A stretch of DNA of 64,000 bases from assembly GCA_002104945.1 (NCBI GenBank), contig MCFH01000038.1:290501-354500 (forward strand), in the 5' to 3' direction. This DNA is from Piromyces finnis. Taxonomy: Eukaryota; Neocallimastigomycota; Neocallimastigomycetes; Neocallimastigales; Neocallimastigaceae. Position numbers and translations under genes: made by a program. Positions 47,534 through 61,072 of this stretch are shown here, piece by piece. Under the pieces are notes generated by a model, which was not told the origin of the DNA, made no database searches, and worked only from the letters and a program-made list of their open reading frames with translations. The first letter of the stretch is position 1. Each line of letters opens with the position of its first letter.

Positions 47534-48112
47534 TGAATTTTTATTCGTATTATTATTATTTATTAGCGAAATTGTATTATTATTTGATGATGATGAAATT
47601 ATCGGCTTATTTCCAGATTGATTTATTTGCATATAATTCATATAAACCATATTATTTTGATTATTTGGTATTATAGGAGGAGAGGTTTGTCCTGTCAGTT
47701 GATGAATACGCTGTTGATACTGTAATATATAATTGTTATTTAATATATTTGAATTTACCATATTCGCTACATCATATATATTATTGTTATTAACATTTGA
47801 AAGAGAGTGAGGTGTTAAATTAACCGGACTAATGTTATTTAAAGAATTGGCAGTATTAGCAATATCTATTAATGATGTTGTTCCATATACATCTTGCATT
47901 ACATTTCCTATTGTTTTTTTTAAAGAATTATTAATTACATGTTGTTGTTGTTGTTGTTGTTGTTGTTGTCGAGGATCATTACTTGAATTCATATTTTGGT
48001 TTATATAAGAATGAAATTGGGAAGCATTATTTAATTGGTTATTATTATTATTAGTAGTAGTAGTAGTATCAATTGAAATGGGTTTTAATTGTTCTTTTGT
48101 ATTATTATCCAT
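42314..48112 (-). CDS. HLTF/Rad5-type SNF2 translocase with RING finger
   Basis: Sixteen exons (first 48112-47347; then 47176-46973, 46768-46616, 46483-46353, 46132-45595, 45438-45418, 45318-45151, 45020-44797, 44641-44579, 44481-44396, 44316-43985, 43749-43675, 43562-43156, 43037-42831, 42636-42565, 42454-42314) give 1195 residues. The N-terminus is Asn/Gln-rich. VIDLT motifs at 268-272 and 325-329 resemble SUMO-interaction motifs. A HIRAN-like region covers about 341-455. ATPase motifs: GLGKT (about 605), DEAH (757), SGTPMQNK and QAIDRVHRLGQTKP (1127-1141). A C3HC4 RING at about 950-993 sits between the two ATPase lobes, as in HLTF, Rad5 and Uls1. Expected to act as a nuclear DNA translocase and ubiquitin ligase in fork repair. 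Exon 6 is only 21 nt. The 43985/43749 junction is the least certain. Confidence 0.88.
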
Positions 48113-49476
48113 TGGAAATATTAATGAAATTATTTTGATTTCAATTTTAAATTATTTACAATATTAAAAATAGTATTAGCTTTAGAAGAAAAAAAGGAAA
48201 TAGATAATGTTTATATATACATTTAAATTGAATTTTTTTTTTAAACATATTGATATTTATAATAATAATAATGATAATAAAAAAAAAAAAAAAAAAAAAA
48301 AAAAGATATAGTTAATAAATATTATTCAATTCTATTTTTAAAAAAGAAATTAATTATTTATATTTTAAAATTGAAAAATACCTAGTATCAAAGAAATATA
48401 TTATTTTTATATAATTTTTTGGTTAATATTATTGACCATTTAACAAAAAAAAAGACAAAAGCGTGGATTAAAGGGTATATAAGATAAAAAAAAGTTATTT
48501 TGTTGGAATGTACAAGAAATTTTAACTTGAAATATTCACTTTCTATTCTTTTCTTTTTTCAATATAAAAAAATAGAATTATTATTTCCTTTTGTTATAAA
48601 CAATTAGTAATTTCAATTATATTACTATTATTTATAGTATAAATAGTATAATTTTTATTCTAATTGTAATTTTCTTTTAATGTGCCTTCTTTTTATATAT
48701 TTTTAAAAAAAGATTTTTTTTTCTTTTTTAATATTTTTTTACACAAATAATAAAAAAAAAATATGGAAAAATTTTTATATGAAAGTTTAAAATTATATTA
48801 AAATATAAATTAAATATAAATCACAAGACCATTTTTAAAATTAATTATTTTATATGATATAAAAAAACTTCAAACTTTATTAATTATTAAAATTTATGTT
48901 TTTTATTAATAAAAAAATGGAAAAATTAATGAATGGTTAAATAAATTTAATATTGAAATAATATTAATAATTAAGAAAAATCAATGAATGGTTAAATAAA
49001 TTTCATGTTAGTTTGACCATGTTAAAGGAAAGAAATAATAACTCTTTTACGGGTTTGTAAATTTTAATATTTTCTTTATGCAAAAAAGTAAAAAAGAAAT
49101 AAAAAAGAAAATATTTTATGTTTATGAACAATTATTTAATCTATTCAGTAATAAAGCAACAAAAAATGACAAAACTATATATGAATGAATAGTTAACTTT
49201 GTATTATTTAAACTTTTTTATTGTATTTTATAAAGGAATAATAGTAGTAATAAATTCAATATAAATTTAAGGATAAAGAGAATAATAGTAGTAATAAAAG
49301 TTTATATCTAAATGTAATATTAGTATTATATTAATATGAAGGAATCTATCAATTTTTAAAAATATGTAATATATGTTGTTGTTGTTTTGGTATTTTAAAT
49401 AATTTTTCAAATGGTAATGTTAATTATGATATATAATTTGTTTAATTCACTATTAAATTAATACAAAATGTATATT
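48113..49476. other. Intergenic, promoter side of the SNF2-RING gene
   Basis: A/T-rich, with a direct repeat (TGAATGGTTAAATAAATTT at about 48931 and 48985, and a partial ATAATAGTAGTAATAA pair near 49239 and 49279). No coding signal. Confidence 0.55.
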
Positions 49477-50934
49477 TTAAATATTTGATTCACACATTTC
49501 TGGATAGATCTTAACAGACCGTAATGAACGATTTTTGTTTTTCTCTTGTTGAGTATTCTAAAATAATAATAATATTATGAATAAAAACAGTTACTATATG
49601 ATAATAAAATGAAGATATGAATAAGAGCAAATATATAATTACTGTAGAATTAAGAAATTGTTCTTGTTGTAATTGTTGTTGTTGTTGTAGTTCTCTTTGT
49701 TTTCTATATTCTTCAACCCTTTTCTTCTTCTTAGCCTGTTCTTCAAGATATTCCCTACGTTGAACCTCTACATCATTCTTTATTTTATTAGTTAGTAAAG
49801 CCTTATTTTGTTTTACATTATCAAGTATCCATTCTAAACCTTTAATATATATATATAATATAGGTGGGGGAAAAAACAGAAATATTAAAATCTTTGATAA
49901 TATTTTTTTTCTTATGATGGAATAATTATTTGACAACTATAATATTAATCAATAATCAAAATATATAATATATATATATATACTTGAATCAATTCGAGGA
50001 TCTCTTTCACCATCTATTAATAAACATGAACATGGATATAAAAGTACTTTATCTATTGATGTTTTACCTTCCATAATTAGATTTTCAATATTTAATTTAT
50101 TATATGTTTCTATATATTCAAAAGATGAGATTTTATCAACTTTATTTGCTAAACTATAGATTTAAAAAAAAAAAAAGTTTGAATAAAATAATAAAAGTAA
50201 AAGAAATGAATATTATAATTATTAAAATAGTAAAATAATAATTATAATATTAGTAGTATTACTAAATTTTTAGTTACATTAAAATTGGTTTACTTTTTAA
50301 ACGATTATCACTTAAAACTTCTTCCAATACTTGTTTAGATTCCGTTATACTTTTTTCATCAGAAACATCAACAAGAAATATGATTCCATAACTCTTTTAT
50401 ATATATATATATTAATTTATCCATAATCATTTTAAATATTAAAATATTTAAATTTTGTTTAACGGATATTATACAAGGATATATAATAAATACATATAGA
50501 TTTAGAAAGAATTAATATTTTTTAATAAAAAATTTTTTTTCAAATGAATTGAATAATTACTTCAGCATAATAATTTTTCCAAATATCTCTTATCGATGCT
50601 GCACCTCCAACATCATAAAATGTTATATGTTGTTTTTTATATGGAATTGTTTCAGTGGTAAAACCCCAGGTTGGCGTTGGTTGATCAACTTTATCTATTT
50701 TTATTAAATATGACCGAAATTATAAGATATTATTATTAAAAGACTAATAATAATAAAAATATTTATTCTTTTTTTTTTTTTTTTACTACAATATTAACCA
50801 TTCAACAATCTGTGTAATAATGTTGTTTTTCCAGAGTCATTAATACCAATAATTAAAAAAATAATATCATTATTAGATTCTTTACTATTGTAACAACAAC
50901 AGCAGCAGCAATTAAAACAGTTAAACCACTTCAT
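49477..50934 (-). CDS. ARL13: ARL13-type small GTPase (flagellar)
   Basis: Six exons (50934-50799, 50694-50561, 50393-50278, 50153-49984, 49839-49643, 49557-49477) give 277 residues. P-loop GINDSGKT (30-37), switch II DVGG (73-76) followed by IRDIWKNYYAES (80-91), which is characteristic of ARL13, and NKVD (132-135). A GLEWIL motif is followed by a Lys/Glu/Gln coiled coil (about 185-250), as in ARL13B. As in ARL13B, switch II lacks the catalytic Gln. The N-terminus has seven cysteines (C6, C9-C14), a likely palmitoylation cluster for ciliary membrane anchoring. ARL13 acts inside cilia as a GEF for ARL3; here it would serve the zoospore flagellum. The C-terminal extension is much shorter than in vertebrates. 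Confidence 0.88.
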
Positions 50935-51378
50935 TTGTTTATTCAATATGATAAAATATTAATAAATTAGATTTGTGAATAAAAAATAATTAAAAGTAAA
51001 TTGGAAAAAAACAAATAAACCATCTTTAAATACAAAATATGGAATCCTTATTTTTTAAGGTTTTACGCTTTGGCATCAATAAAAAAAATTAAGAAATTTA
51101 GGATTTGACTTTTTATATAATAAACTTTTATTAAACAAACTTTAAGCAATTTTACTTAGAAAATACAAACACAGGTAACAACAACAAACAATAAACAATT
51201 GAAAGAACTACATTCAACTATTTCAAAATAAATAAACAAGTATATCCTTTTTTATAAAGATTTTAATAAACACTAATAATTTCAAATAAATCATTTTTTT
51301 TATTTATATAAATTCAAATTAAAATGGAAAAAAAAAAAAATTTAATTTTTAAATTAATTTTTTTATAATTTAGTTTGT

Positions 51379-51513
51379 TTGATCATCTAAAGACAAATAA
51401 TCTGCATAATACAGTTTTGTTTGGATATGATCAAGATTTTAAACTGTATTTCATTATTGCATCCCCTTTCAGTTTAAAGTGTACTCTCATTACTTATGAA
51501 TGAGTGCATCACT
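51379..51513. other. Structured intergenic patch, possible non-coding RNA
   Basis: Visibly richer in G/C than the surroundings. Three nested or adjacent pairings: TTGATCAT (51379-51386) with ATGATCAA (51427-51434); AAACTG (51441-51446) with CAGTTT (51470-51475); and a long hairpin with AGTG/CACT outside (51478-51481/51510-51513) and CTCATT/AATGAG inside (51486-51491/51499-51504). It is not a tRNA and does not match the snRNA cores I know. Confidence 0.35.
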
Positions 51514-53120
51514 TTCCTATCATTTTTTAAAAGGCTATGCGTATTTTAAAAAAATAATATTTTAATTAAATAATCTAATTAATATTATTTAACATATTAT
51601 TCTTTTAAAATAATAAATAATTATATTTTTATATTTGTTATGTTGCTGTTATTCCAATGTCACTATGAGTACATTAAAATATATATAAATTAACAACAAG
51701 GAGCATTTTTTCACGTTTTAGTGTTCATTTTCTTATTATCACCTTTTTTCACCTAAATAGTTCAAAAAAACAATAATAAAATCACAAACAAAAAAACCTT
51801 GAAAAAACGTTAATTTATTCACATGAAGTTAGGTAACAATTCAACTGACAAACAAATGATACAAAATACAAGATCTTGTATTATTTTTGAAAATACCAGG
51901 CATAGTGAAATTTATTATTATTATTGTAATTTTTAATTGTTCTTTTTACACTTTCTTTAATTATGAAATTTGTAATAATAAAGAGCCATTAAAATTCCTT
52001 TACACTTTACAAATTTCCTTCTTTTCTCTTTTTCTTTCTTTCTACTTTCTTTTTTTTTTTAATAATTTTTAAAGAAACATTAATGAAAATTAAATTTTTT
52101 CTTTTCATAAATGGCCTATTATGATTGCTTTATCCAATCAAATGTCAGTATTTGTACTAATGTAATTAATGTAATTACAATTTGAAACGTAATGTAATTA
52201 ATGTAATTAATGAAATTTTATTAACAAATACTTACAATATGGATGGATAAGCAAGCAAGGTATTAATGAATTATTATAGTTTTAATGTTTTATATTATAC
52301 TTATCTCTTGATATTATCATACTTTTATATACACTTTATTTAAGAGATAATATTTGATACCTCTTTATCTTTTTAAAAAAAAGTGTTATATTGTTAATTT
52401 GTTGATACTTTTTTAAGAGTTTTGATAATTTTGGCTTTTTTGTATAAAGAATGCATAATTAAATACAATTTGATAAAATATTACTGGAATACTTTAAATA
52501 CTGATAATAAATAATAATTACTACAAAAAAAAAAAAAAAGATTCTTGTGAATTACAAATAAATAAAATATTTTGAAAAGACTTCCATAAAAATAATATTA
52601 ATAATACTATTATTTCAGTATAATTTACTTTTTATTTTATAATCAACTTTAAAATTTTTCTTCTTTACACATAACAATTTATAATTCTTTAAAAAAAAAT
52701 AAATACTTTTATTCAATAATAATGAGTGTAAAATACTTTTTTTTTCTTTAATTTTTAAGAGCTTTTTTATTAATTAATAAAAATAATAAAATTGTTCTTT
52801 TTTTTTTTTTTTTGTTATCTTTCAACCTCGTTTATAACCTCTAACCTATAAAGGTATATAGGTATTAAATTTATAGTCCGAAAAAAAATTATAATTATTT
52901 GTTAGAATATACCTTTGCATGATTATTATATAGTAAAGCTTTTTTTTTTTTTTTTTTTTTACTATGTTCAAGATAAATTTTTATAATATATGCTATGAAA
53001 ATACTAAATATAATAAATATTAAGAAAATATCTTTAATAACTCGCATTACACAACAATGCATTGAATAATATTAAAATATATACTGATCTTTTTTATTTT
53101 ACTTTATTTTATTACCGCCG

Positions 53121-53370
53121 ATTACTATTACTATTACTATTACTATTACTATTACTATTACTATTACTATTACTATTACTATTACTATTACTATTACTAT
53201 TACTATTACTATTACTATTACTATTACTATTACTATTACTATTACTATTACTATTACTATTACTATTACTATTACTATTACTATTACTATTACTATTACT
53301 ATTACTATTACTATTACTATTACTATTACTATTACTATTACTATTACTATTACCTATTACCGATTACTTT
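53121..53370. repeat. (CTATTA)n hexanucleotide array
   Basis: About 230 bp of very regular CTATTA units. Both ends abut CCGATTAC-like sequence (53118-53125 and about 53360-53367). Purity over this length implies recent expansion. Confidence 0.9.
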
Positions 53371-55281
53371 GATTATTCTAAATACATTATTTTGTTAATG
53401 TATTCGAAATGTAATAAAATGTACAAAGAAAATGTTAACTTTATTTAATTATATTTTTTAATCGTTCATCTAATTTTACTTAAATTATATTAATATATTA
53501 ATATATTTCCAATATATTTTAATATATTATTATAAATTAAATTAATATATTTTATAATTTATTGTGTAACACAAAAACAACATTATCTTTATTCAATATA
53601 TTAAAATACATTAATATTAATATATAAAAATTAATATTTCAATATATTGTGATTGATTTAATATAAAATTGCCTTTTTTGGTGAAACTATAAATATAAAT
53701 TGACAATATATTAGAATATAATTTATTATATTATTCTTTGATTGTCATAGGAGTAGCATCGAAAATGAAAATGTTTGATTTTATTAATAAAAGAGTAAAA
53801 ATAATAACCATTAAAGTTTGCCTATAATCTTGGTGAAAAAATAAAATCTTTCTTGGTAAAAAGCGCAATACAAAAATTAGGAATATTGGTATGATTAGCT
53901 TGTTTTTGTTTTATTTGAATTAGGAAGAGAAGATGGTGGTTTTATAATGATTTTAATGTTATGGTCTATTTTTTATAATAATTGTAATAGTATTACTACA
54001 TAATAAGTTTTTAAACCCAATGATTTTAAAATGGAACTTCTATTTTTATATTTGCTAGTACAAGCTAATTAATTGCTATCAATCTGATTCCCCACTATAA
54101 TTAGTAAATAAAAAGTTGGTAGAATAAAAATAAGCTTTACCTATAGAATTGAACTAGAATTATTAAAAAAAAGTAATTATAAACATTCAATAAATTGTAA
54201 TTATATTCTCTTATATTATAATGCAAGTAATTACAATAAATATTTAATATTCCATATTAAAAATTAGATTTATTATTTATAACCATAATACATATAATAC
54301 ATGAATAGTATTATTCAAAAATTCTATTCTTAAAAGTCTATTATTCTTTATTATTATTCTTTCTTATCAATAACTCTATTTCTATTCTTTCCTTCTTACT
54401 ATTATTTAATAATAAAAGTTCACAATTGGAATCCAAAAAAAATTATATTAAAAATTTGTTTTAAAATTTATCATTTTTTAATTTTTTAAATTTTTTTTTT
54501 TTTTATTTTATTTTTTTTTTAAAAAACAAAACAAATTAAAAAAATAAAAAAGAAATCTTTATATTCAATTAAATATAATATTGCATATAATTTCTTTTTT
54601 CTTTTTTTTTTTTTAATATATATATAGTTTTAGATTCTATCTTTTTATTTATATTATATATAATTTGTTTTATTTCTTTATTTAATTTATTTGTTAATTT
54701 ATTTTAATTTAATATTTATATCAAATAAAAAAGAATTAAACACTATTTATTATATCTTTGTGTAAGCATATAATCATCGTCAACGTCAAATAATATTCAA
54801 AAAAAAAAAAAAAGTATTGTAAAGTAGAAAAAATAAAGTAAAATTAAAAAGAAAAAAGAAATAAAACAAGTTGTCTTCATAACTAATAAAAAGAATAGAG
54901 AAAAAGGAAAAAGAATATCTTACAACAATAATAATAGCTTTTTCCAAATCTCTGTTTTATAAAAAATATATATACTATTAATATAATCTATAGAATGGAA
55001 AATACTATGTGGTAAATATATACACAAGTAAATATTAATGAAAATAGTAAAAATGGCTATATATTTAATCTATATAAATATAAAAATATATATTTTTTAT
55101 ATAAAAAAACAGATAAAAAAAAAAGTAAATAAACTCTATGATATTAACTGTATTTTATTTTATTTTTTTTATATAGAATATTTTGATTTATAAATAGAAT
55201 TTAACCGAGAAAAATATAAAATTATTTATCTATCATTTATTAAAAATAAACACAAATAAAATATAATATTAATAATTTAAA

Positions 55282-55560
55282 ATGAGTATATCAGATTTTG
55301 AACAATCATTATGGGAATTAGCTTTGTAAGTATATAGTTAAAAAGAAAAGAAAAATAAAATATTAAACAATATTACTATGTATTTATTATTAATAAAAAA
55401 AAGAATAAAATCAACTAACATTTAATAATTATTAATATAAAAATAATAAATATCTAATTTTTCTCAAATTCGCTAAAAATAAATTTGAATAACAATTATA
55501 AATATAACTATAATTAAATATTTCACTATTAATTACTTAAAAAAAAATATATTCCAAATT

Positions 55561-55592
<32 letters not shown>

Positions 55593-58360
55593 CTCACTCA
55601 ATGCTTAAATTATTATTAAATTAATTAAAAAAAAAAAATAAATGTTTAAATTAATATTAAATCAATTAAAAAAAAATAAATAGGCTAATAAACCCAACAC
55701 ACCTAGCAAATATAACAACTTCAAAATTAAATTCATATTATCAGGATACAATTTTAGATATGAGAAAAGTTGTACTCGTTCAAAACTTATTCAATGATAT
55801 ATATAATAATTGGACAGATCACCAAATTCGTTATCAACAGAATAGAAGAAGACAAATAGAAAATGGTGAAATAACAGAGCAGCAATTACTAGATGAAGAA
55901 AGTGAAGAAAATGAAAGTGAAATAGAATATATATCGGATGAAGAGGGAAATGAAATAGACGAAGATAGATACGAAACAGAAAACTCCACTCAACCAGATA
56001 TAGAAATGGATGAGGATAACAAAGAAAATGATTCTAATAATAATAATAATAATAATAATATTATAATTGCTAGTGATAATACTGTTATTCAACTTCCAGT
56101 AAGAAAAGATTCAGTTTCTCACAAACAAAATGGAAAACCACTTAAAAAGGTTGCAGAAAATTCATCCATTACAGATAACAAATCTGTCGAACCTGTTATT
56201 GTAGAACCAGTCGCTACAAAGACCTCAAAGGATATGACTGCTGAAAAAATTAAATCTGAAGTCAAAAATAGTTCAAAGATCACTTCCCCATCAAAGGAAA
56301 TGAAAAAGAAATCATCAAAAACTGAAATTAAAGAACAAAAGATGGTTGAAAATAAAGAAAATGTCAAGAAAATTACACTTGACTTTAGTGGAAAAGATTC
56401 AGCTAAGATCGAAGAATCTAAAAAGGTTTCAGAAACCTCAGAGGATTCAGATGAAAAAGAAGCTCAAAAGAAGGTAAAGAAGGAACACTCTCGTCGTAAG
56501 AAGATTGATAGAGAACCAAGAAAGGATTCATTAATGGCTAATGTTGATTTAACAGATGAAAAGAGTAACGAAGTCATTAAAGAATTACAAAAATCTGGAG
56601 TTATTAACCATGAAAATACTCCAAGTGATGAAAAGATTCAACAAAAGAACTTTAATAAATATGACTCTGCTGTTTCTTTAGATGAAAAGACTGAATCTTC
56701 TTCTGTTAATTCTATTAGCTCTAGTAATACCATTGGAAATAATAATAATTCTATTGTTATTCGTTCATTTAATATACCCTCTCAACAAAAAGTTGAAGTT
56801 AAAAATGTCTTACCAACATCTACAACTTCTACTACCACCACAACTCTTAAAATGGATAAACCACTTCCATCTAAACAAGATCCAGTTCCTACTCGTAAAT
56901 CTTCTGCTGCTCCACCTACTTACAAGAAGAATAAGGTCACATACAGACTTTCTGATAAGGATGTCTCCATTAAAAATAAATACAAGCTTGATAAGAAGAA
57001 GGAAGAAAAGGAAGCTAAGAAACCAATGGCTGAACAACCAAAGGTTCGTCCACGTCCAAAGAAGATTTCTGCTAACGATGCTGGTATGCCACCAGCAATG
57101 CAAAGAAGATCAATGGATGAATTACTCTTCCAATTTGCTGATGTTATGGATATTGTTTCCTTAATTCCACATATTGTTGGTGATGATGACTTACTTGGTA
57201 ATGATTTAACCTTTAACTCTTCCGACTTGAATTCAAAGGTTCAAACCAGAGATAGTAATGGTAATATTGTTGAAGAAACTCCACGTAGACGTCCATCAAG
57301 AGCACCAACTCCACCACCAACTGTCATTAGCAATGGTAAAGAATACGAAATTTACTCTATTCCATCAGAAAGACACCAAAAGTATATTAAGAAGAAGGAA
57401 GAAATGGAAAAATCAAATAAGAGACGTTCATCCCTTAAATTTGAATATCATGAATTTGAAGAATTAAGAAAACAACAAGAATTAGCAGGTTATGATACTA
57501 CAGGCGATGTTCCAGTTACTGAAAGAAAACCAAAAGAAATTTCTCAGCCAGTAAGAAGCTCAAGTAAATCCTCCTCTACCTACAAGAGAAGTAATAGCAA
57601 TAATAACAATGCTGCCAACAATAGCTATTCTACCGCTGGTAGTTGTGGTAGTGCAATGAAAATGGATGTTTTAAGTAACTGTATGACCTCCTCTTCCTCT
57701 TCTACCTCATCCTCTAACAATAACCACAGTTCCTCTAAAAGCTCAGGTAACAAGAGATCCAGTCGTTTCTTTACACTAACCAAATCTAAATCTAAGTCAA
57801 AGGAAAAGGAAAAAGAAAAGGAAAAAATGATCAAGGAAAACAAGGAAAATATTCCATCAAATGTTTCTTCCTCCAATAAAAGTTATCTTGTTAGACGTAA
57901 GAGTAATGATAAATCTAGCAATTCAAGTGTTCGTAGTCATCAAAGATACAAGATGGGTAACAATTCAGAATATTCATCCCCAACACCATTATACGCATCA
58001 CCCACCCTTTCATCCATATCTTCCTCATCTACTGATTCCAAAGCCTCTTCTGCAAAGAAATCTTATTCCTCCGCTACCCTTTCTAAATACGACCTTCCAC
58101 ATATGTCTTCTCTTTCTTCTGAACGACCAAGACGTCATGGAAGTAGTAGTGGTGAAAGAGAAAGATCAAGTTCTAAACAATCAAATTCATCAAGCAATGG
58201 TAGTCCAAGATTCTTAGATGATATTGATTTATCTTCTTCTTCTAACTCCTCTGCATCCAAACACCATCATCCAAAGAAGGCCACTGATCATAAAAGTAGT
58301 TCAACCTCTGAAATTAATAAATTCTTTGATGATCTTTTCAGAATTGATTGGTCACTCTAA
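55282..58360 (+). CDS. Serine-rich, low-complexity protein of unknown function
   Basis: Two exons (55282-55325, 55684-58360) give 906 residues. The N-terminal 75 residues (MSISDFEQSLWELALLI..., NNWTDHQIRYQQNRRRQ) look like a folded helical domain. An acidic stretch with an Asn run follows, then Lys/Ser/Glu-rich sequence. About 435-560 is a more ordered block (PPAMQRRSMDELLFQFADVMDIVSLIPHIV). Next comes RRPSRAPTPPP with many RRxS-type sites (RRSS, RRKS), suggesting regulation by basophilic kinases, then a Ser-rich basic region. The protein ends in INKFFDDLFRIDWSL. No membrane segment and no recognised family. Codon usage in the second half is less A/T-driven, suggesting good expression. A scaffold role is possible but unproven. 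Confidence 0.8.
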
Positions 58361-59127
58361 ACTTTCTTTGAAAGTATAATTCTAATAAATAAAGTAAAAT
58401 TACCAAAAAAAAAAAAAGAAAAGAAAACCTGTCTATAAAATAATCAAAATTAATAGTAAAAAAAAAAGGGAATAAAAAAAAAAAGAAAAACAATAAACAT
58501 TTTTAAACTGGAAATTAAATATAATATATAAGATAAAAGCGAAAGAAAAAATTACAATAAACACAAGATTATATATATATATATTCATCTTCATAAATAA
58601 TAACAATCAAATATAAAACACTAACAACAAAAAAAAAAAAAAAAAACTAAATATATATCTATTTATATAGTTAAATATTTTATACTTTTATTTTTAAAAA
58701 AAAAAAATCATAATAATATACATTCAACTTTTTCTCAAAATATTCCTAGAATTGTAAAATAATACCAAAAAAAAAAAAAGTATAAACGTTAAACAACAAA
58801 AACCCCATCACGTTTTAAATTTTTCGAAGAAAAATAAAAATAAAGAAAACGATACCATAATCTAATTTAATCATAATCAACTAACAACCACCCTTTTTCA
58901 ACTATGAAATATGTATTTTTTTTTTTTCAAAAAAAAAAAAGAAAAGAAAAAAAGCATAAGCAACAAGCAAAAGAGAAAAAAAATAACATTTTTAATTTAC
59001 AACTATATATTATTTAATTCCTTTTTTTAAAAAAAAAAAAAAAAAGAATAATCACTAAATTTTTAATATTTATTATTTTTATATATATTATTAATATAAC
59101 TTTTTATTATTAATATAAAACTGTATA

Positions 59128-59165
<38 letters not shown>

Positions 59166-59758
59166 GACAACTTAATTGTGATTATAAAATAATAATAATA
59201 AATTTTAAATTAAAATTAAAAAAAGTATGATTTATAAATTTAGTATTATTATTGTTATAAAAGTAATAAGAAAAAAATATATATATACAATATATATGTA
59301 AGTGAGAAGAAAGGAAAAGGAAAAAAAAAAAAAAATGCAGTACAATTTTTCAATATTTAAAATTGTCGATAATGAATAATAGATAGAAAATTAAATAATA
59401 AAATATAGTTGTATTAAAATAAGTATTTTTTTTTTTTTTTTTTACTTTTAGCTTTTTTTTATAATTAACAACATTAACTATTTAGGCAATTCATGATATT
59501 AACAGGAAAAAGGAAAAGAAAAAAAAATGCATAAAATCATAGGCTATAACCAACTCATCACCAAGATTCAAATCATGTATATTATTTCAAAGAATGATAA
59601 ATTTTCAAGCAAAAAAAAAAAAAAAAAAGCATACAAATATTCAATATTTGATTATAACAATAGTTATATATGTTATTTAAATTAATAAATTCAAAAAGTT
59701 TAAATGATCCCCACATAAAAAAATAAAATTAATAAAAATAGATAATAACAACAATAAC

Positions 59759-59821
<63 letters not shown>

Positions 59822-60937
59822 CACAATAATAATTATAATAATGAAAAAACAGTAAATAATAATGACAATAGTAATCATCTGAAAAAATAAAATTTCAAAA
59901 CAATAAAAAATATATATAAAAAGAATAAAGCAGTAATTTTCAAATAAATAGAGAGAGAAAGAAAATTGACACAAATAATAAAGTGTAAATCAACGAAACA
60001 TGAAAATAAAAAAAAAAAAAAAAAAAAAGTAACAAAAACAAAATAAAATAATTTAAAAAAAAAAAAAAAAAAAAAAAACAAATAGAATAAAAACAATCAC
60101 AATAACAATATACCTTATCGAAATGCGAAGGAGGGAAGAAAAAAAAAAACAAGGAAAGAAAGGGGGAATAATAATTATCAAGAAATAAAAAATTTATCAA
60201 AAGAAAAAAAAAAATTGTAAAAAAAAAAAAAAAAGCTATCAAAAAATCATTTACCATTTAATAAAAAAAAAAAACACCTTTTTTAATTTTCATACAGATT
60301 TCTTTTCAAAAAAAAATTAAAAAAACAATATATATATATAATAATCAATAATCAATAATCATACTACTAATACTAATACTATTTTATTCAATTTCATATT
60401 TCATGCATACAAATCAATTATTTTTTTTTTTCTTTTTTTTCATTTTATTTATTTAAATTATAATTAAAAATTATGATTAAAATACCTGTTTTTTTTTTTT
60501 TTTTTATTGTTTGTTTAAATAAATGTTTAAAGAATTTTTAATAGATTTTTATTATTATTATTATTATTTCAAACTTTTTATTATCAAAGAATAGTTTTTA
60601 GTTTAGTTTATTTTTTTTTTAATAGTTTTTCATTTTCTTTTTATTACTCTTTTTTTTTTTTTTTTTTTTCTACTTAATATTATTTTTTTTACCTCATTTA
60701 TTCAAAAGGGGAAAATAAAAAAACCTCAGGCAAGGAAAAAAAAAAAAAGGAAAAGAAAAGAAAATAATAATTTACAATAATAATAATAATAATAAAACAT
60801 ATAAATCTTTAAAAAAAAAATTATAAAAAAATAATAAAAATAAAATAAAAATATAAAAAAATATAAAAAAATATATATATTATCATCTTTTTTAAGAGAC
60901 ATTCGTTTATTTATATATATATTACATTTTAATTAGA
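58361..60937. other. Strongly A-skewed 3' region
   Basis: From 58361 to about 60330 the + strand is dominated by A with repeated AAAAG, ACAA and AATA, then becomes T-rich from about 60410 to 60690. An (AAT)n array lies at 59762-59820. No frame has coding character. The skew would fit a very long 3' UTR of the serine-rich gene. Confidence 0.5.
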
Positions 60938-61038
60938 CTACACCTTGAAATTTTTTAACAGATCTTTAATTTTTTTCTTAAGAAAGGTTTCATTAAGGTC
61001 AGAAAGTCGAATTAATTCTTGATAATTTTCATTTGAAA

Positions 61039-61072
<34 letters not shown>

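Larger units (their letters stand above)
50935..55281. other. Long intergenic region between divergent genes
   Basis: About 4.3 kb without a supported gene. It contains a less A/T-biased structured patch (51379-51513), short TAATGTAATTAA repeats near 52160-52215, the hexamer array at 53121-53370 and a low-complexity patch near 53750-54130. A-rich sequence from about 54780 to the ATG at 55282 looks like a 5' UTR. Confidence 0.55.

Noticed and set aside
51887-52072. Hydrophobic 61-residue frame
   Set aside because: Starts at TTG, has no splice context and matches A/T-rich background.
53062-53448. Poly-Leu frame
   Set aside because: Translation of (CTATTA)n. A telomeric origin was also considered, but the unit lacks the G-rich strand of telomere repeats.
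59729-60257. Overlapping Phe/Ile-rich minus-strand frames
   Set aside because: Products of the A-skewed homopolymer region on the opposite strand.
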